Below are positions 42,607 to 53,959 of a DNA stretch of 64,000 nucleotides, in pieces. The stretch's first letter is position 1; each line of letters begins with the position of its first letter. The position numbers were made by a program, and so were the translations under genes. The DNA is from Gracilaria vermiculophylla (Eukaryota > Rhodophyta > Florideophyceae > Gracilariales > Gracilariaceae): the NCBI GenBank assembly GCA_019155205.2, contig JAHNZQ020003147.1, forward strand, positions 631,593-695,592. Reading direction: 5' to 3'. The notes under the pieces are model-generated. The model searched no databases. It was given only the letters and a program-made list of their open reading frames with translations, and had not been told where the DNA came from.

Positions 42607-43542
42607 TCAGAGCCCCAAGCGAACAGCGGTGCGAAGCACGTGTTCCTCGGCGTTGGTACCGTATCGCGCGGCGAGCGCCGTGAACGTCAGGTGCGGCGTG
42701 TCTGACGCAATTTGCAGAGCGCGACGATAACGGGGACTGTTAACATGCATGATGGAGCGCGTGCAGCCGCCGATTCGCGCGCAGTACGTTTTCATCATCA
42801 TCACCTCGCCGTGGTAGCGCACCATGTGGCCCGCGGTGGCGCAGCTTTGGTGCGCGTCGCACAGCACGCGCGCGCTGACATGCTTGGTGTACAGCAGCTC
42901 GTGCGGTGCGAGGTGCGAAAGAGACTGGGCAGCAATGCAAACCTCGGAGGAATCACCTCCTTCACCGTCACCTGAATTGCCCTCGGCCTCGCCGTTGGCA
43001 TCACCGGGCGACGAAGGCGATGAGAACCTAGCCAAACACAAGCTGAAAGTGGAGTCGGCGGTAACGACGACAGGAACACATTGGCGTTCAGATGGGCACC
43101 TAGTTGGGTTCGGACAAACAGCACTCAGGATGTTTCCACTTGCATTAATGTCCACGAAAGCTTCTTTCTGAGCATCAGCAATACAATTGGTCGCGCAGCT
43201 CTCTCCTTTCTCTGGACAGTCATTATCGTTGCTGCACAAGGGTTCGTCTTCTAATGTGTCTGAAACACAGACACAGTATTTGGCACTAGAGTCACATCTT
43301 TGGCTGGTGATGGCTGACAATATGCTTGTGACGTCGATGCCGTTGCTGACCGATAATCTGCTTGCGAAGTCAATGCCGGTGTTTGCGTCAATCGCATATG
43401 GGGTTATTTTGCGGCATTCGCGAAGACCAGTGCACTGCGAATCGGTGCGACACGGCGCTAGAAAACCAGCGGCGGCGTGCGAGCGGGAGACCAGAACGGC
43501 GAACACAGCGGCGAAAAGCAAAGTGGTTGCGAAAAACGTCAT
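42607..43542 (-). CDS. Cysteine-rich secreted protein, 311 aa (tandem copy 2)
   Basis: Paralogue of 40465-41364 in the same orientation. Signal peptide MTFFATTLLFAAVFAVLVS, then RSHA before AAGF. Same layout: GFLAPCRTDSQCTGLRECRK, CSNDNDCPEKGESC, CPNPTRCPSERQC, an acidic linker, and a C-terminal domain from SSEVCIAAQSLSHLAP almost identical to copy 1. The N-terminal halves differ widely, whereas the C-terminal 360 bp are nearly identical even at silent sites. Presumably secreted; function unknown. The pair is the only good candidate for host genes in this window. Confidence 0.88.
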   Translation of the reverse strand: MTFFATTLLFAAVFAVLVSRSHAAAGFLAPCRTDSQCTGLRECRKITPYAIDANTGIDFASRLSVSNGIDVTSILSAITSQRCDSSAKYCVCVSDTLEDEPLCSNDNDCPEKGESCATNCIADAQKEAFVDINASGNILSAVCPNPTRCPSERQCVPVVVTADSTFSLCLARFSSPSSPGDANGEAEGNSGDGEGGDSSEVCIAAQSLSHLAPHELLYTKHVSARVLCDAHQSCATAGHMVRYHGEVMMMKTYCARIGGCTRSIMHVNSPRYRRALQIASDTPHLTFTALAARYGTNAEEHVLRTAVRLGL

Positions 43543-45848
43543 TGTGAGAGCAGAAAGCTTGACGCATGAGCGGGGTGCACTACGACAAGCAGGGCACAGG
43601 ATGGGTGGCCGCAGATGAGCAGCACGATCTGTGCGCTGTTGTGCAGGGCAGGCGCCATTTCAGATGCAGCGAGAGGCCGCAGGGGTCACCGCCCGAGTGA
43701 TGACCGGGGAGGCCGCCAATTCGCAAGTGGAGCACGACTCCAATGCGAGCAACGGTGCACGATCGCGGCGCGCACATAACTTGAAGGTGAATCAACAAAA
43801 ATAGGCACGGTGTTGTCACAATTCAGTACGACTTCTACAGTTTTGCTCCCCATGAATCACAATCAGTTAATTACGGACGATAGAGCTTTGCAGATGCGCA
43901 CCTACCCTACACGAGTACAAATTCACACTTTTGAACAAAACAACTCACGTTGCAGTTCAACATGTAATGCGTCGAAAAAATTTTAATGCGTCGTTTCAAT
44001 CAAGACCTCCGTAGGCTCGTTTTTCTTCCAAATCACGATTCCAAGAAGAACGAGCCGCAAGTAACTTTCTCTCACGGAGACATTTACAACCCGTTCCCTT
44101 CGTAACTTGGTGATAAGATAGTTAAACATGCAGCTTTCAATAGTCTGCTTTCGTACAAATCATATGAGTACTTGAGTTAGAGCAGTTCGTCGAATGGAAC
44201 TCAAACGCCGGAGTTCCAAATTTTGGCCAAGCCAAGACAGTGATAACAATTCAAACGTGTTTCTCTAGACCGCGGAGTCTGTACTGAACGCATTAAAACA
44301 AAGGATCAAAGACATTTTATGCCTTGATAGCCCTGGAGATCTCAGTCGCCTTATTTAGCTTGCTCCGCGTAGGGATGCTCTATTGGAGGTTTTTGGCAGA
44401 CTCACAAGCAGAGGCTCAATATTGCTGCTTCTCGCGCTGCTAAAAATCGCGCTTTGAACTGTTCTTAAAATAAGTCGGTTGTAAAGTCGCCAGATGCAGC
44501 GAGCGATGGAGTGGAAAAGTAAGTCGACGGATCGTCCTTGGTTGATCTCAAAGCTTGAAGTAATAGATGTGTGACCGAGTTGTGTAAAGTAGCCTCATAT
44601 ACGCTCTGTGGGCGCTGATTTTGTACTTTGTGGAAACGCGCCTGGTACACTCAATACATTAGAAGTATATACGTAAAAAGTGCCATTTGGAGCGCTACAG
44701 TGTTTCGCTTACTACGACGTCTGTTTTCTGTTTTAGAAGCCAAAGCTTTGTTTACATAGAGCTAGTACACCCCGCTTTTATATGACATATCGAACGTCAA
44801 GCGTACTGCAGAAAAACGGAGATGAGGACGGCTTAACTTGCCAAGTTTGAATTCATAAAAAGTTTCCGACGCATCACATATTGAATTGTTATTCTGTTTA
44901 CAGACATTGGCGGCGGAGTATGTAACAGATCAACTATTTGTGATGGTGGCCACAAAGCGCTGCTTCACGTCTATCATAAGACAAAGCATTCGAGACCATG
45001 TACATCTTATGAGACTCTGGTAGAAAAAGTTATACTGATATAACAATATCGTGTTGAGGAAGGTGGAGCACTGAGACTAATAATCATGGAATTTACATTT
45101 GTTGCTTTTGAACATTTCGAAACCATGAATTCTAATTTTTTCGAATGCTGTAAACAAGTACCGAGCCGTTGAACAGCTTTACACGTTTTCTGAGGGCTTC
45201 TCGATTATGGGATTCGGAGTTATGGTTTAAAAAACAAGTGTTTTTATATGGATCCTATGTAAATATGAATTGTTGGTTGAAAGATAAGAGACAGGCTTCT
45301 CCTTTCACCCTAAATATTTCATCTCCTCTCCCATTATTTGCATTAGTATTTCCTCTCCTCCTCTCCCACTACGTGTTCATGCCTCTCCTGGAATTTTCTC
45401 TCATTTACTCTCCTACATCTATGAAATAATTGCGCTGCTGAAGTGTATATAAACTCTAGACTCATTGCAAGAAAAAGGCATCCAAATAAACAACTATCTC
45501 GTACACAAGGTGTACTGCCTACGTGAATTCTGTCCAAGGCGAATTGTGTCGTTCTATTCCATCTTTGTCTACCAATTCAGAGTAAAACTTATAAATTCTG
45601 GGACCAGCCTTCCTGCGTTACACTACTACTTCATACTTAAAGTAATCATACACTTTTGGCACAAGTAGACAATACTCAAAGCTGTATTTTTTACTTTTTT
45701 TGCAGGTATTCACGAACGAAACTGGTCATAATCTTTTGTTTGAGAGCGTTGTGCAAATTGCTCGCCGCGGAACACTTAATGAAAACTCTTATAGGAAAGA
45801 TGGCCAAAGAGCGGATAGCTCATCAACCATAACATGAAGCTTCCAAGG
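43543..45848. other. No recognisable gene
   Basis: Upstream of copy 2 and then A/T-rich. Only frames under 90 codons. No promoter motif, RNA gene or repeat recognised. Confidence 0.5.
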
Positions 45849-46401
45849 TGTGGTACAGTAGTTCCTATGGTCGTATGGTGGTGTGGCTTTACGACGGAGA
45901 ATTCCTAAGGAGGGCTCGTATTTCATTAGCTGAGCCACATCGCCCATACTTCGGCCCACATGCGCTACAGTGCCCTTGAGGAACGGTAGAGTTTAGATTT
46001 ATTTTATTTACTTTGTGCAGGTAATTACTACAGTAGTGAGACATGCCGAGGCGAGCTCTTCGGGGGGTACTTAATCTGCCGGTTGCGTTTCACCTCTGGA
46101 GAAGTGCGCAAAGCACCATTGAGTTTTCGTCTATTTTTCCGTTTGGAGACCCTTGTCGAACATCCTAAATTTTCTAAGCCGCTGATCCCCCGGTCGTCTT
46201 GTAGCAGCGCCTGTAGGAACATTGTCCGCCCTGTGAGCCTCTTTCTGCGCTTGGTGCTTGCGCACCTCTTTTCAGAATTCTCCCGGTTCGTCACCTTGAT
46301 TACCGGAAAACACTTTTAGAAACTCGCGCCTTTACGGTCATCATGAACTACTAATGGGCATTGTGGCCTACAACCTTAGAAGGAGAAGTGAAGATACTAC
46401 A
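45849..46401 (-). repeat. R1 element copy E
   Basis: 553 bp from TGTGGTACAGTAG to GAAGATACTACA. Both termini agree with copies C and D. Flanks CAAGG and ACTAG do not form a duplication, so one flank may have been altered after insertion. Confidence 0.85.
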
Positions 46402-46737
46402 ACTAGTCTTGCGACTTAGAAAGCAAGTCCCCTAACGGCATCATAAGAGTCGCAACAGAACAGTGTTGCCATTTTGCACCGATTGGAACCCAAAAATGAG
46501 ACTCTTCTTTAAGATGATTGGGAAGTGGAAGGAAATCACCCCCTATCTACTCCTATATGGGGCACTTGAAACCCTCAAAGGATAAATCCCTTACTGAACC
46601 CTCAATCAAAAGACTTCGATGATGAACGCAGCAGGCGCAGCGCTCCCCATGTGGTGGCCGTCAGACTAGAGGACCCTTAAAGTCTCCTTCGAAATCCTGG
46701 CTCCTCTCTAAAGCGTTTCAGAAATCGTCTTAGGAGC
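46402..46737. other. No gene; possible 5' end of GY4
   Basis: Lies between R1-E and the GY4 gag. Could include its LTR or leader, but no second LTR copy was found. Confidence 0.3.
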
Positions 46738-48660
46738 TTGCACAATCGGATCTACGCAGAACCCCACGTGACACCCTTGAAGAAGGCCCACGTGGAGCTT
46801 GAAGAACCGCACACAGCATTGCAGCCGCCATCTCAGGAGCTGCAGAGACGGGATCACCCGGAGAACAGCTCTCTCTTGGAGTCCCTGGCCCCGCGCCTTA
46901 CGGATTGGCTCTCACAGGAGCTGGTCAAAAGAAGTTTTGCAGATTTTGGGGCATATTTCGCGGCGCGCTTCCACGCTCTTGTGGGGGAGGTCGCCAGAGA
47001 GAGTGCTCACCGTGCCGTGAATGCATTGCTTCATTCAGAATTCTTCCTAGGGGTGATCTCAGATGTTATTCGTGCGCAATTTTGTTCCTTAACTGCGCTG
47101 CTGCTCTCCACAGCGGAATTTGGAAGTCATTCTTCCGTACAGGATAGGTTCACTCTACTAACACTTAAGGTGACCCAGGACAGAGAATGAAAGGATACTG
47201 CCGACTCCTGTACTGGAGGAGGAAAAGATACTGCCGTAGGAAGACTGAAATACCTCAGGAATACTTCTATGACCCGTGTGGACCTGTCTCTCTACAGAGG
47301 AGGACAGGATACCGGTCACGAAGTACTCCACCGAAGGCAAGAAGGGCAAGATACTCCTCAGGTGAATCACAATAGCAGGGATATCGTCAGGAACCCAAAC
47401 AACCTAGAGAAGACACGCCAACAGAAATAAAGGGAGAAAAACAGAAAGCGAGACATCGATTCGGAGAGAATCTCCGATTCTGGATTCGTGAACAGCTCCA
47501 GCTCGGAGGACAGTATGCCTCCTAAGGTGAGAAGCAGAAGAGTCCAGAAGGTCGTTTCGCTTAACGACCTCGTCGCCAAAGTGTCGGACTATGAAACCTA
47601 CTGGTTGAATGATTGCTCCATTTCTTACGACGCGTCGGTCGCTAGCTTACGAAGATCCAGCGCCGGATGGATATTCAAGTGAAAAAGCACTCCTTCTCAG
47701 ATGAGAACCCTGTTTCGGTGTTGTATTTTCTAACAAGTTTCTGCTCGGCTAGAAATACCAATGGTGTCCATGAAGGTGCTGCCGTCTGGTGCTTTCAGTT
47801 CTACTTCACAGGTCAAGTGCACTCGCTGGGGGAGCTACGCCTCACGGGGGAGAGCGCCATTGTGGATGATCCTGGGACGGAAATCTGGACGACGTACCGC
47901 AAGGTGGTGAAAATTCTCCTTACAAGGTACGCAGCAGATGAGGGGATAGCCGGTGCTGATGCTGAAGTCACGTCCTATAGGCAGGGTACGGGAACGATCG
48001 AAACGGAGTTCTGACAGAAGCTGTGAACAAAGGCGTTAAGGTGCAAGGAACTTGTACTCCGGATGGCTGCTTAAGTCGTCGTTTGTTTAGGAACTTATTT
48101 CCTTGATCTGCGCCGGGGTGCAGGGTCACTTGACGACGCACCTGAACACCACCTATATGGAGTTAGGACGTTTTGCAGAGTCATATGCGGATACTTACCG
48201 TGTCCCTCGCTGCAACCAAGTTACATTTTCGGATACCGTAACGGCCCTAAGGAACCGTCAGGCATCTGCCCTGACTTTGCACTGTGGCACCCTGGAGGAG
48301 GTGGGAGAGCTCTAGCTCGACGGAGACCAAGGGGCCCATGCTTTCACATACGCCTCATCTAAGGGGCCCCGTCCAGGACGAGAACATCCTCATCCACAAC
48401 CTCATGACCTTTGGAAGGATCTTTCAGGACTGTCCGATTTGCAAACCCTCGGAGCTACCCACCGCCTTGCAGGATTTGCTTGTCTCGAGAGCCGGTACAT
48501 TGTGCTACTCTCACCCCGGCAATAACTCCAGCTATTCTGCAGGAACAGGAGAAGAATTTCCAGAATCTGAACGACACACCAACGGAGAACGGAAGTTATC
48601 GAACCGCGTTTCACAATATCCACTCCTCTCAATGAAACTACGGTTACCGCGCTCCAGTTG
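46738..48660 (+). pseudogene. GY4 gag-like region (broken)
   Basis: The first frame (46738-47190, 150 aa) is helical and hydrophilic. 47160-47510 is a basic, Arg/Ser-rich linker. From 47488 two frames join into VSLNDLVAKVSDYETYWLND, then KHSFSDENPVSVLYFLTSFC and VHEGAAVWCFQFYFTG, the pattern of a retrotransposon capsid (DP.....L..F...C). Further decayed sequence to 48660 may be the capsid end. Frames shift at least three times. Assigned to gypsy because a gypsy integrase follows on the same strand. Confidence 0.6.
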
Positions 48661-48670
48661 CATTGCAGCC

Positions 48671-48979
48671 TGTTGATAATTCAAATTTTGAACTGTACGC
48701 CCTTAGTCACAAGAAAGTATAATGCATATAGCTCATCTGTTTTCCAACAGGTTATGGGCCCAGCTGAACGCTAGGACCCTGGGTTTGTCTCCCAGAAGTG
48801 ACCGGAGCCAGAGAAATTGTACAGTTGTACAGCAGTAGTAAGCATTGGTTACTGTAAGCTCGAGGTTTCGTTTTGTAAGGAAGTACAGGGCAAGGGAGCG
48901 TGTTGATAGTTCAAAAAGTGAACTGTACGCTCTCTGTCACAAAAGAGCATAGCGCGCATAGCTCATATGTTTTCCAACA
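48671..48979 (+). mobile_element. TRIM: miniature LTR retrotransposon, 309 bp
   Basis: Two 79-bp direct repeats (48671-48749 and 48901-48979), both TGTTGATA to TTTTCCAACA, about 81% identical, flank a 151-bp interior. Immediately inside the first repeat is GGTTATGGGCCCAG (48750-48763), complementary to the anticodon arm of initiator tRNA-Met; the Drosophila copia element is known to prime from a half-molecule of this tRNA at such a site. A purine tract GGGCAAGGGAGCG (48888-48900) directly precedes the second repeat. No coding capacity. Flanks CAGCC and CCTCG give no clean duplication. It sits between GY4 gag and integrase remains. Confidence 0.8.
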
Positions 48980-49140
48980 CCTCGGACTTCAGTTCTAAAG
49001 TCAGAGGACTACTTCTAGTGCAGAACGCAAGGCAGCATGCCTCTCAAGATTTTTGAGAAAGCCCATTTATGAGTACGAGAGGGATCCATTTTGACTTCAA
49101 CCATGAGACGTACCTGGTGCACAAATTTCCTTTCGATTAG
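48980..49140. other. Short spacer before GY4 integrase
   Basis: No motif. The protease, RT and RNase H of GY4 that should lie here are missing, so a large deletion has taken place. Confidence 0.4.
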
Positions 49141-50500
49141 GTGCTTTTAAAGGTAGTCTGCGAATCGTTTTGCCAACAGATATTGCATCCAACAGGTGTT
49201 ATCATGCTCTCGAGCCATCCATATAGTTTACGGATGTACTTAAACCTTATTCAAGTGATCTACCGTCCTAAGTTGGCACGTGATCTTTCCTTTTTTGTGG
49301 GGAACTGCTCGTGTTGTTTTGAGACCAGATATAGGGAGCAAAACCGTGGGAAGTACTTAGAGTTGTCTCCTTCTCCGCGCCCATTGAAACTCATCGCTAG
49401 TGACCTGTGCAGTCCGTTACCTAAGAATTCCCAATAACCATACACACATGAAAGTACTCGTGGACTGGTTTTCCGCCGAAGTAACCTGAGCCGTCTCACT
49501 GAACAGCACAGCCTCGACAGTGCTAGCGGGAGCATCCCTCACCAACTGTGTATACCCATATGAAGCACATCTGTACCTTCTCACGGACCACGGATCCAGC
49601 TTGCCCTCAAAGTACTTTGAATCATTTTATGTCCTGTTGGTTTCAGAGCATTACTTCACTACTGTCCATCATCCCCAGACAAGAAGGCAAAACGAAAGAT
49701 TTAAAAGACGATTCCAGACCAGGCTTCCATATTTTGTAGTGGAACAACAAATCTCTTGGATGAATCTCGCTCAGCCATAAACATATGCCTACAACATATC
49801 GGTGTACATGTTCACAGATATGACACAGTTTGATTTTTTTTTTGGCTTGTCATTCTCATTAGATATTTTTGACCATTGGCTCTACGAATCAAAAGGCGGC
49901 AGGAACTCAAACATCGGCACCGGTGAGAAAATTTTTTTACATCGCTTATTAGAGATTTTTAAAGTTGCTAACGGATAGATAACGAAGATCGGACAGATAT
50001 ACAAACCAGATCACAAACATCAGGTGAAGCGCACAATCCAATTGGAACCGGGATACTACGCTTTTTGGGAATGTGCCTCCGACTAATGCTAGAGCATTTC
50101 CAGCAGAAGATCGGGATACCTATTTAGAAGATAAAATGAGGAAATCAAAGTTACCGCCAAAGTCAAATGGCCCGTTGGAACCTCGCGGTATCATGGAGCC
50201 ACAGTAGCCATCGGGGGAAGTGATATCCTCCGTATCATATCCGTTGATCGAGTGTAAACGAATTCTCGTTGCGCATTGGTGTCCGTCACGTCCCAAAACG
50301 CTTCGGCATAAAATGACTGTAAGGAAGACCAATCAGACTTTTCGGAACATGAAAACACTCCCCAATTGGAGCTGTAAACTGTTTCAGAAGGTAATGAAAC
50401 CATCGTGCGGTAAGATTACACATCCAATGAGGTCCACTACCGTGTAGAATGGGACGTATGATTTGTTCAGGTACACTTAAGACCCTCCGCAGCATATTCC
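49141..50500 (+). pseudogene. GY4 Ty3/gypsy integrase (broken)
   Basis: 49141-49437 carries YRPKLARDLSFFVGNCSCCF, the end of the HHCC finger (the usual motif is YWP.M..D...FV..C..C), and PLKLIASDLCSPLP with the first core Asp. The next frame, 49520-49780, has LLTDHGSSLPSKYF (second Asp) and TVHHPQTRRQNERFKR (Glu). The C-terminal remains (TAKVKWPVGTSRYHGATVA, IISVDRV) extend to about 50500. Several stops and shifts. Confidence 0.75.
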
Positions 50501-52053
50501 CCACAACGTCCTACTCAGGTATTGGCGTCGTCGTTACCAACACCCTCTAGTTGGAGCATTTTGTGTCCCTATGGAACAGCCACGCTTAGCAGGAGGGAGG
50601 GGATAATGCTCGCGAGTGGCATCGCAACGATTAGAAGAAAAACTAGAAGACGAGACTGGAAAGAAGAAAAGAGTTAAACGGAAAGGAGTGAAGAATGTAA
50701 TACCGAGGGAGGAAGAAGAATACAAAGAAGATTTACTTGTAGGAACGCAAAAAGATGAAGAAACGAGTTTGTAACGAAGTTAAAAAACTTGGAAATGGGT
50801 GGTACGCCATGGCCACCGAGCCGCCGACCCACCAGAAAAGTCACTGACACCGTGACCTCGACAAAGTACCGTAGTAGGGGTCGGTCCCAGAAGTTGCGCG
50901 GACGTCATGTGTTTTTGCGAAGCGTACATGCCCGCTGGCTTTTCCAAGGAACCTAAAGATATCCAATTTGCGGAGTGATGCACATACGCCGCACCAAGTG
51001 GATTGGTTTTATACCCGAAGAAGAGACCGATATGAACAGTGGCATCGAACGAAGTCGCGGAATCTGAAAGGATCGGGTTGTATTTGGCACGCAGACTCAT
51101 TTGCTGATTGTTACCTTTCAGGCCCGTGAGTACACACAGATGCTCAGTAATCATATGGTGAGCATGTAAATGTTACAAGTCCCGTTTATTACGAACTACT
51201 GCGTTTGTAACAGCCAAACGTGACAGCTGAGGAAGATGATTTGTATGATTTTCCCTCACGGAGACTGCAATCACAGATCCGAAACAATTTATAAAAAACT
51301 GGAACAAATCTTGATAAGGACGACGCAGAGCCTCGTCGATAGCCGACTTGTCGTATACTTCTCAAAATGCGAATGAGCAATTCACCAATTTTGTGACATC
51401 TGCCGGAATACTGCGCCTACCCACAGAGGTCACCAAGAGGTAGTGAGATTGGGATCACGCCCAACTGCTCTAAAGAAAGTAGTTGCTTGGTAAAGGTACG
51501 CTCGTTGGTAGAATAGGAGCCACAGGAACCAAAGGCACAACCCCCGCGAGGTCGAGCAGTCTCAAAGACAAAGACATCATTGGAAGCTCGACCACGGTTG
51601 CTTGATCATCGTTGCCCTAAACCAAATGGCCGCTAATCTGATGGTCTAATTTTGGAGCAAACGACTTCGCTTTGTGGTTCCATATCGGGTTCTCTTCGCC
51701 AATTTCCACTCGTCGGATGTGACGAAGGAAGTCGTCACTTCCAGCATGGCCTCAAGTTCTGCGGCCGATTTTGGACTGTCCGCGACTAGTTTCGAATTGC
51801 GGAGCTACTCGCGGATCAGGGAGATCACATGGGTGGGAAGACGGAATATGAGATCACCTGTAGAAAAAGCTCAAGTCATAAATAGCTCTTCTGCTCACTT
51901 TGCGGGGCACATCACTCCCTCGCACGTGAAATGTAGAACAAACGGAATGACCATAAGGTGATATTCAGCAATGGAAAAGAACCAGAGCATTGCTGCTAAT
52001 GGACTGCCTCGCCAGATATAACAGCTGCAATAGGCCAACACCGGAGGGGTAGG
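50501..52053. other. No identified gene
   Basis: 50560-50760 is Glu/Lys-rich on the plus strand and may be the end of GY4. A 124-codon minus frame (51154-50780) and a 95-codon plus frame (51674-51961) match nothing recognisable. R1-F begins at the right edge. Confidence 0.35.
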
Positions 52054-52605
52054 TGTGGTACCGTCAGTTCTCCTTTTGAAGTGGCAGCGCACAACGTCCG
52101 TTAGGAGTTTTTCTTTACTATAAAGGCGCGAGTTCCTAAACGTCGTCTTCGAAAATCGCTGTCACCAGCCGGCGGAATCCTGAAAGGGGATCTGCAAACA
52201 CCAAGCGGAGAAGAGGGTTAACTGGGCGGACAATAATTTTACAGACGCTGCTATTAGGTGAACTGGGGATCGGCTGCTTAAAGCCCCTAGGATGTTCGCC
52301 GAGAGTCTCCAGCCGGAATAAGTAGATGAAGACTCAAGGGGGCTTGATTTACTTCCCCAGAGAAGGAGCTCGACCGGCAGATTACATACCACTCAGGGAG
52401 CCCGCCTCGGCAGGTCTCACTACTGTAGTAACTACTGGTCCTAATTAACAAGAATAAATATAAATTCTACCGTTTTTCAAGGATACTGTAGCAACTGTGG
52501 GCAAAATAATGCAGCACCTGGCTCAGTTATATATATACGAACCATTCTCAAGAATTTCCCGTCGTAAACTTACATGACAATATGTAATTCGAGCCAACGT
52601 GTGTG
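52054..52605 (+). repeat. R1 element copy F
   Basis: Starts TGTGGTACCGTCAG, as in the family consensus. The right end is worn (GAGCCAACGTGTGTGA) and its exact position is uncertain by several bases. No clear target duplication. Confidence 0.8.
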
Positions 52606-53306
52606 AGTCTTGCACTGGTATTCTATATTTTGCTGACATCACTGATCTTGAAACGTTCCACTTGTGTTTTCTAACCGGTTAGCCCATTTCTTTTGGAATT
52701 TGGGTGCATACAGCCATATTTGTGCTGCTCTTGTCATCCGTGGTACCGGCTAAAATGTCCTTCTTGGGTTAGAGGCTCTTTTGCTGTTTTGCATAGCAGC
52801 CCGCTCGAATTCGTTAAATGGTCTTGCTAATGCCAATCAATGTGCTTCACTTCCACAAAACAATCTATTATTTCACGGTCCGCTTATGAAAGCGAATATA
52901 TTCTGGTTCATAACGCCGTTAATGCATTTCTTTGGATCCATTCTCCTTTTTATATCTCCTTTTTTACGCTCTCCTATTTTCTTGCCCATTAGCAAAGTGG
53001 GGCTCCAACTCTCGAGCAAACTACCAGTTCTGAAACGCAAAAGTATAAATAGTCTGGATATCATATTTTTCGTAGAAACATTAAACAGAAGTAAATTTAA
53101 CTTGGTCACTTTGGATCGTCTAAAACATTGCTTGACTTACCCACCAAATATTTACCTCGAGTTGACTTCGATTACCTTTTAAGCGCTTTTTGCGTCAGGA
53201 AACATTTTGATTCGAAGGTCCAACCTCATCACGGCAACAGGGAGATTGCTAGGGCTTAGCTTCACTGTCGGACAGTCATGGTCTTCTCCAAACGAACACT
53301 CTGTGG
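52606..53306. other. No identified gene
   Basis: A 133-codon plus frame at 52781-53182 is hydrophobic and A/T-driven. The opposite strand has a Lys-rich 78-codon frame. Neither is convincing. Confidence 0.35.
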
Positions 53307-53609
53307 TGAACAGTGAGTTTGAGGAAAAAGGAAAATGATTCTTGGCAAATCTTCTCAGACGTAGTGCTGAGATCTTTTACTCAACAAGTGATAATTGTTT
53401 TGGTTCTGATGATGTTTCTAAACAATTGCAACTTGCTCCTTATATAGGCATAGCCTTGCAGGTATGATAGTGTGGTGTGATGCGGTATGGTAGAGATATG
53501 ATAAGTTCATAAGTTTAATGTAGAAATTCTATAAAATTTCACACTGTGTGATTGCCAGTTTTCACAAGGATTGGCGTATCGGCTTCCTTAGTCGACGCGG
53601 CAATTTACA
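53307..53609 (-). repeat. CP2 3' LTR
   Basis: 303 bp. On the minus strand TGTAAATTGCC to CTCACTGTTCA. Aligns throughout with 59687-59993 with substitutions and a few small indels. Confidence 0.93.
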
Positions 53610-53787
53610 ATTCCCCTGAAGCCGATAAGCGATGAATCTGGTTCAATATAGATTTGTGAGTCGTAGTAGAAAGCTGCTTCGTCAACATGTCGCCAATTGA
53701 TTTGCTGTTGATATGTACGTCATTTAGAGCAAACCATTAGTGTACATTTGACGAGCGAAACGGGAGCAAATATCGATATGCTTTGTC
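53610..53787 (-). pseudogene. CP2 polyprotein C-terminal fragment
   Basis: The minus strand shows KHIDI at the H2 junction and, after a frameshift, SIGDMLTKQL, the standard copia RNase H ending. Detached from the rest of the gene by H2. Confidence 0.85.
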
Positions 53788-53959
53788 TTAAGCCCTTTCT
53801 ACTCATGTACAGGACATGTTTCATTCACTCTGAAGTATCCTGGATCCTGGGGATTCCCCATTTCTTAGGACAACTGTTGTCCTGTCCAAAATACCACGCA
53901 TTTTGGGGTCGCTTCAAAGCGACTCCAACACAAGACCCAAGCTTTGCAACGGCTTTCAT

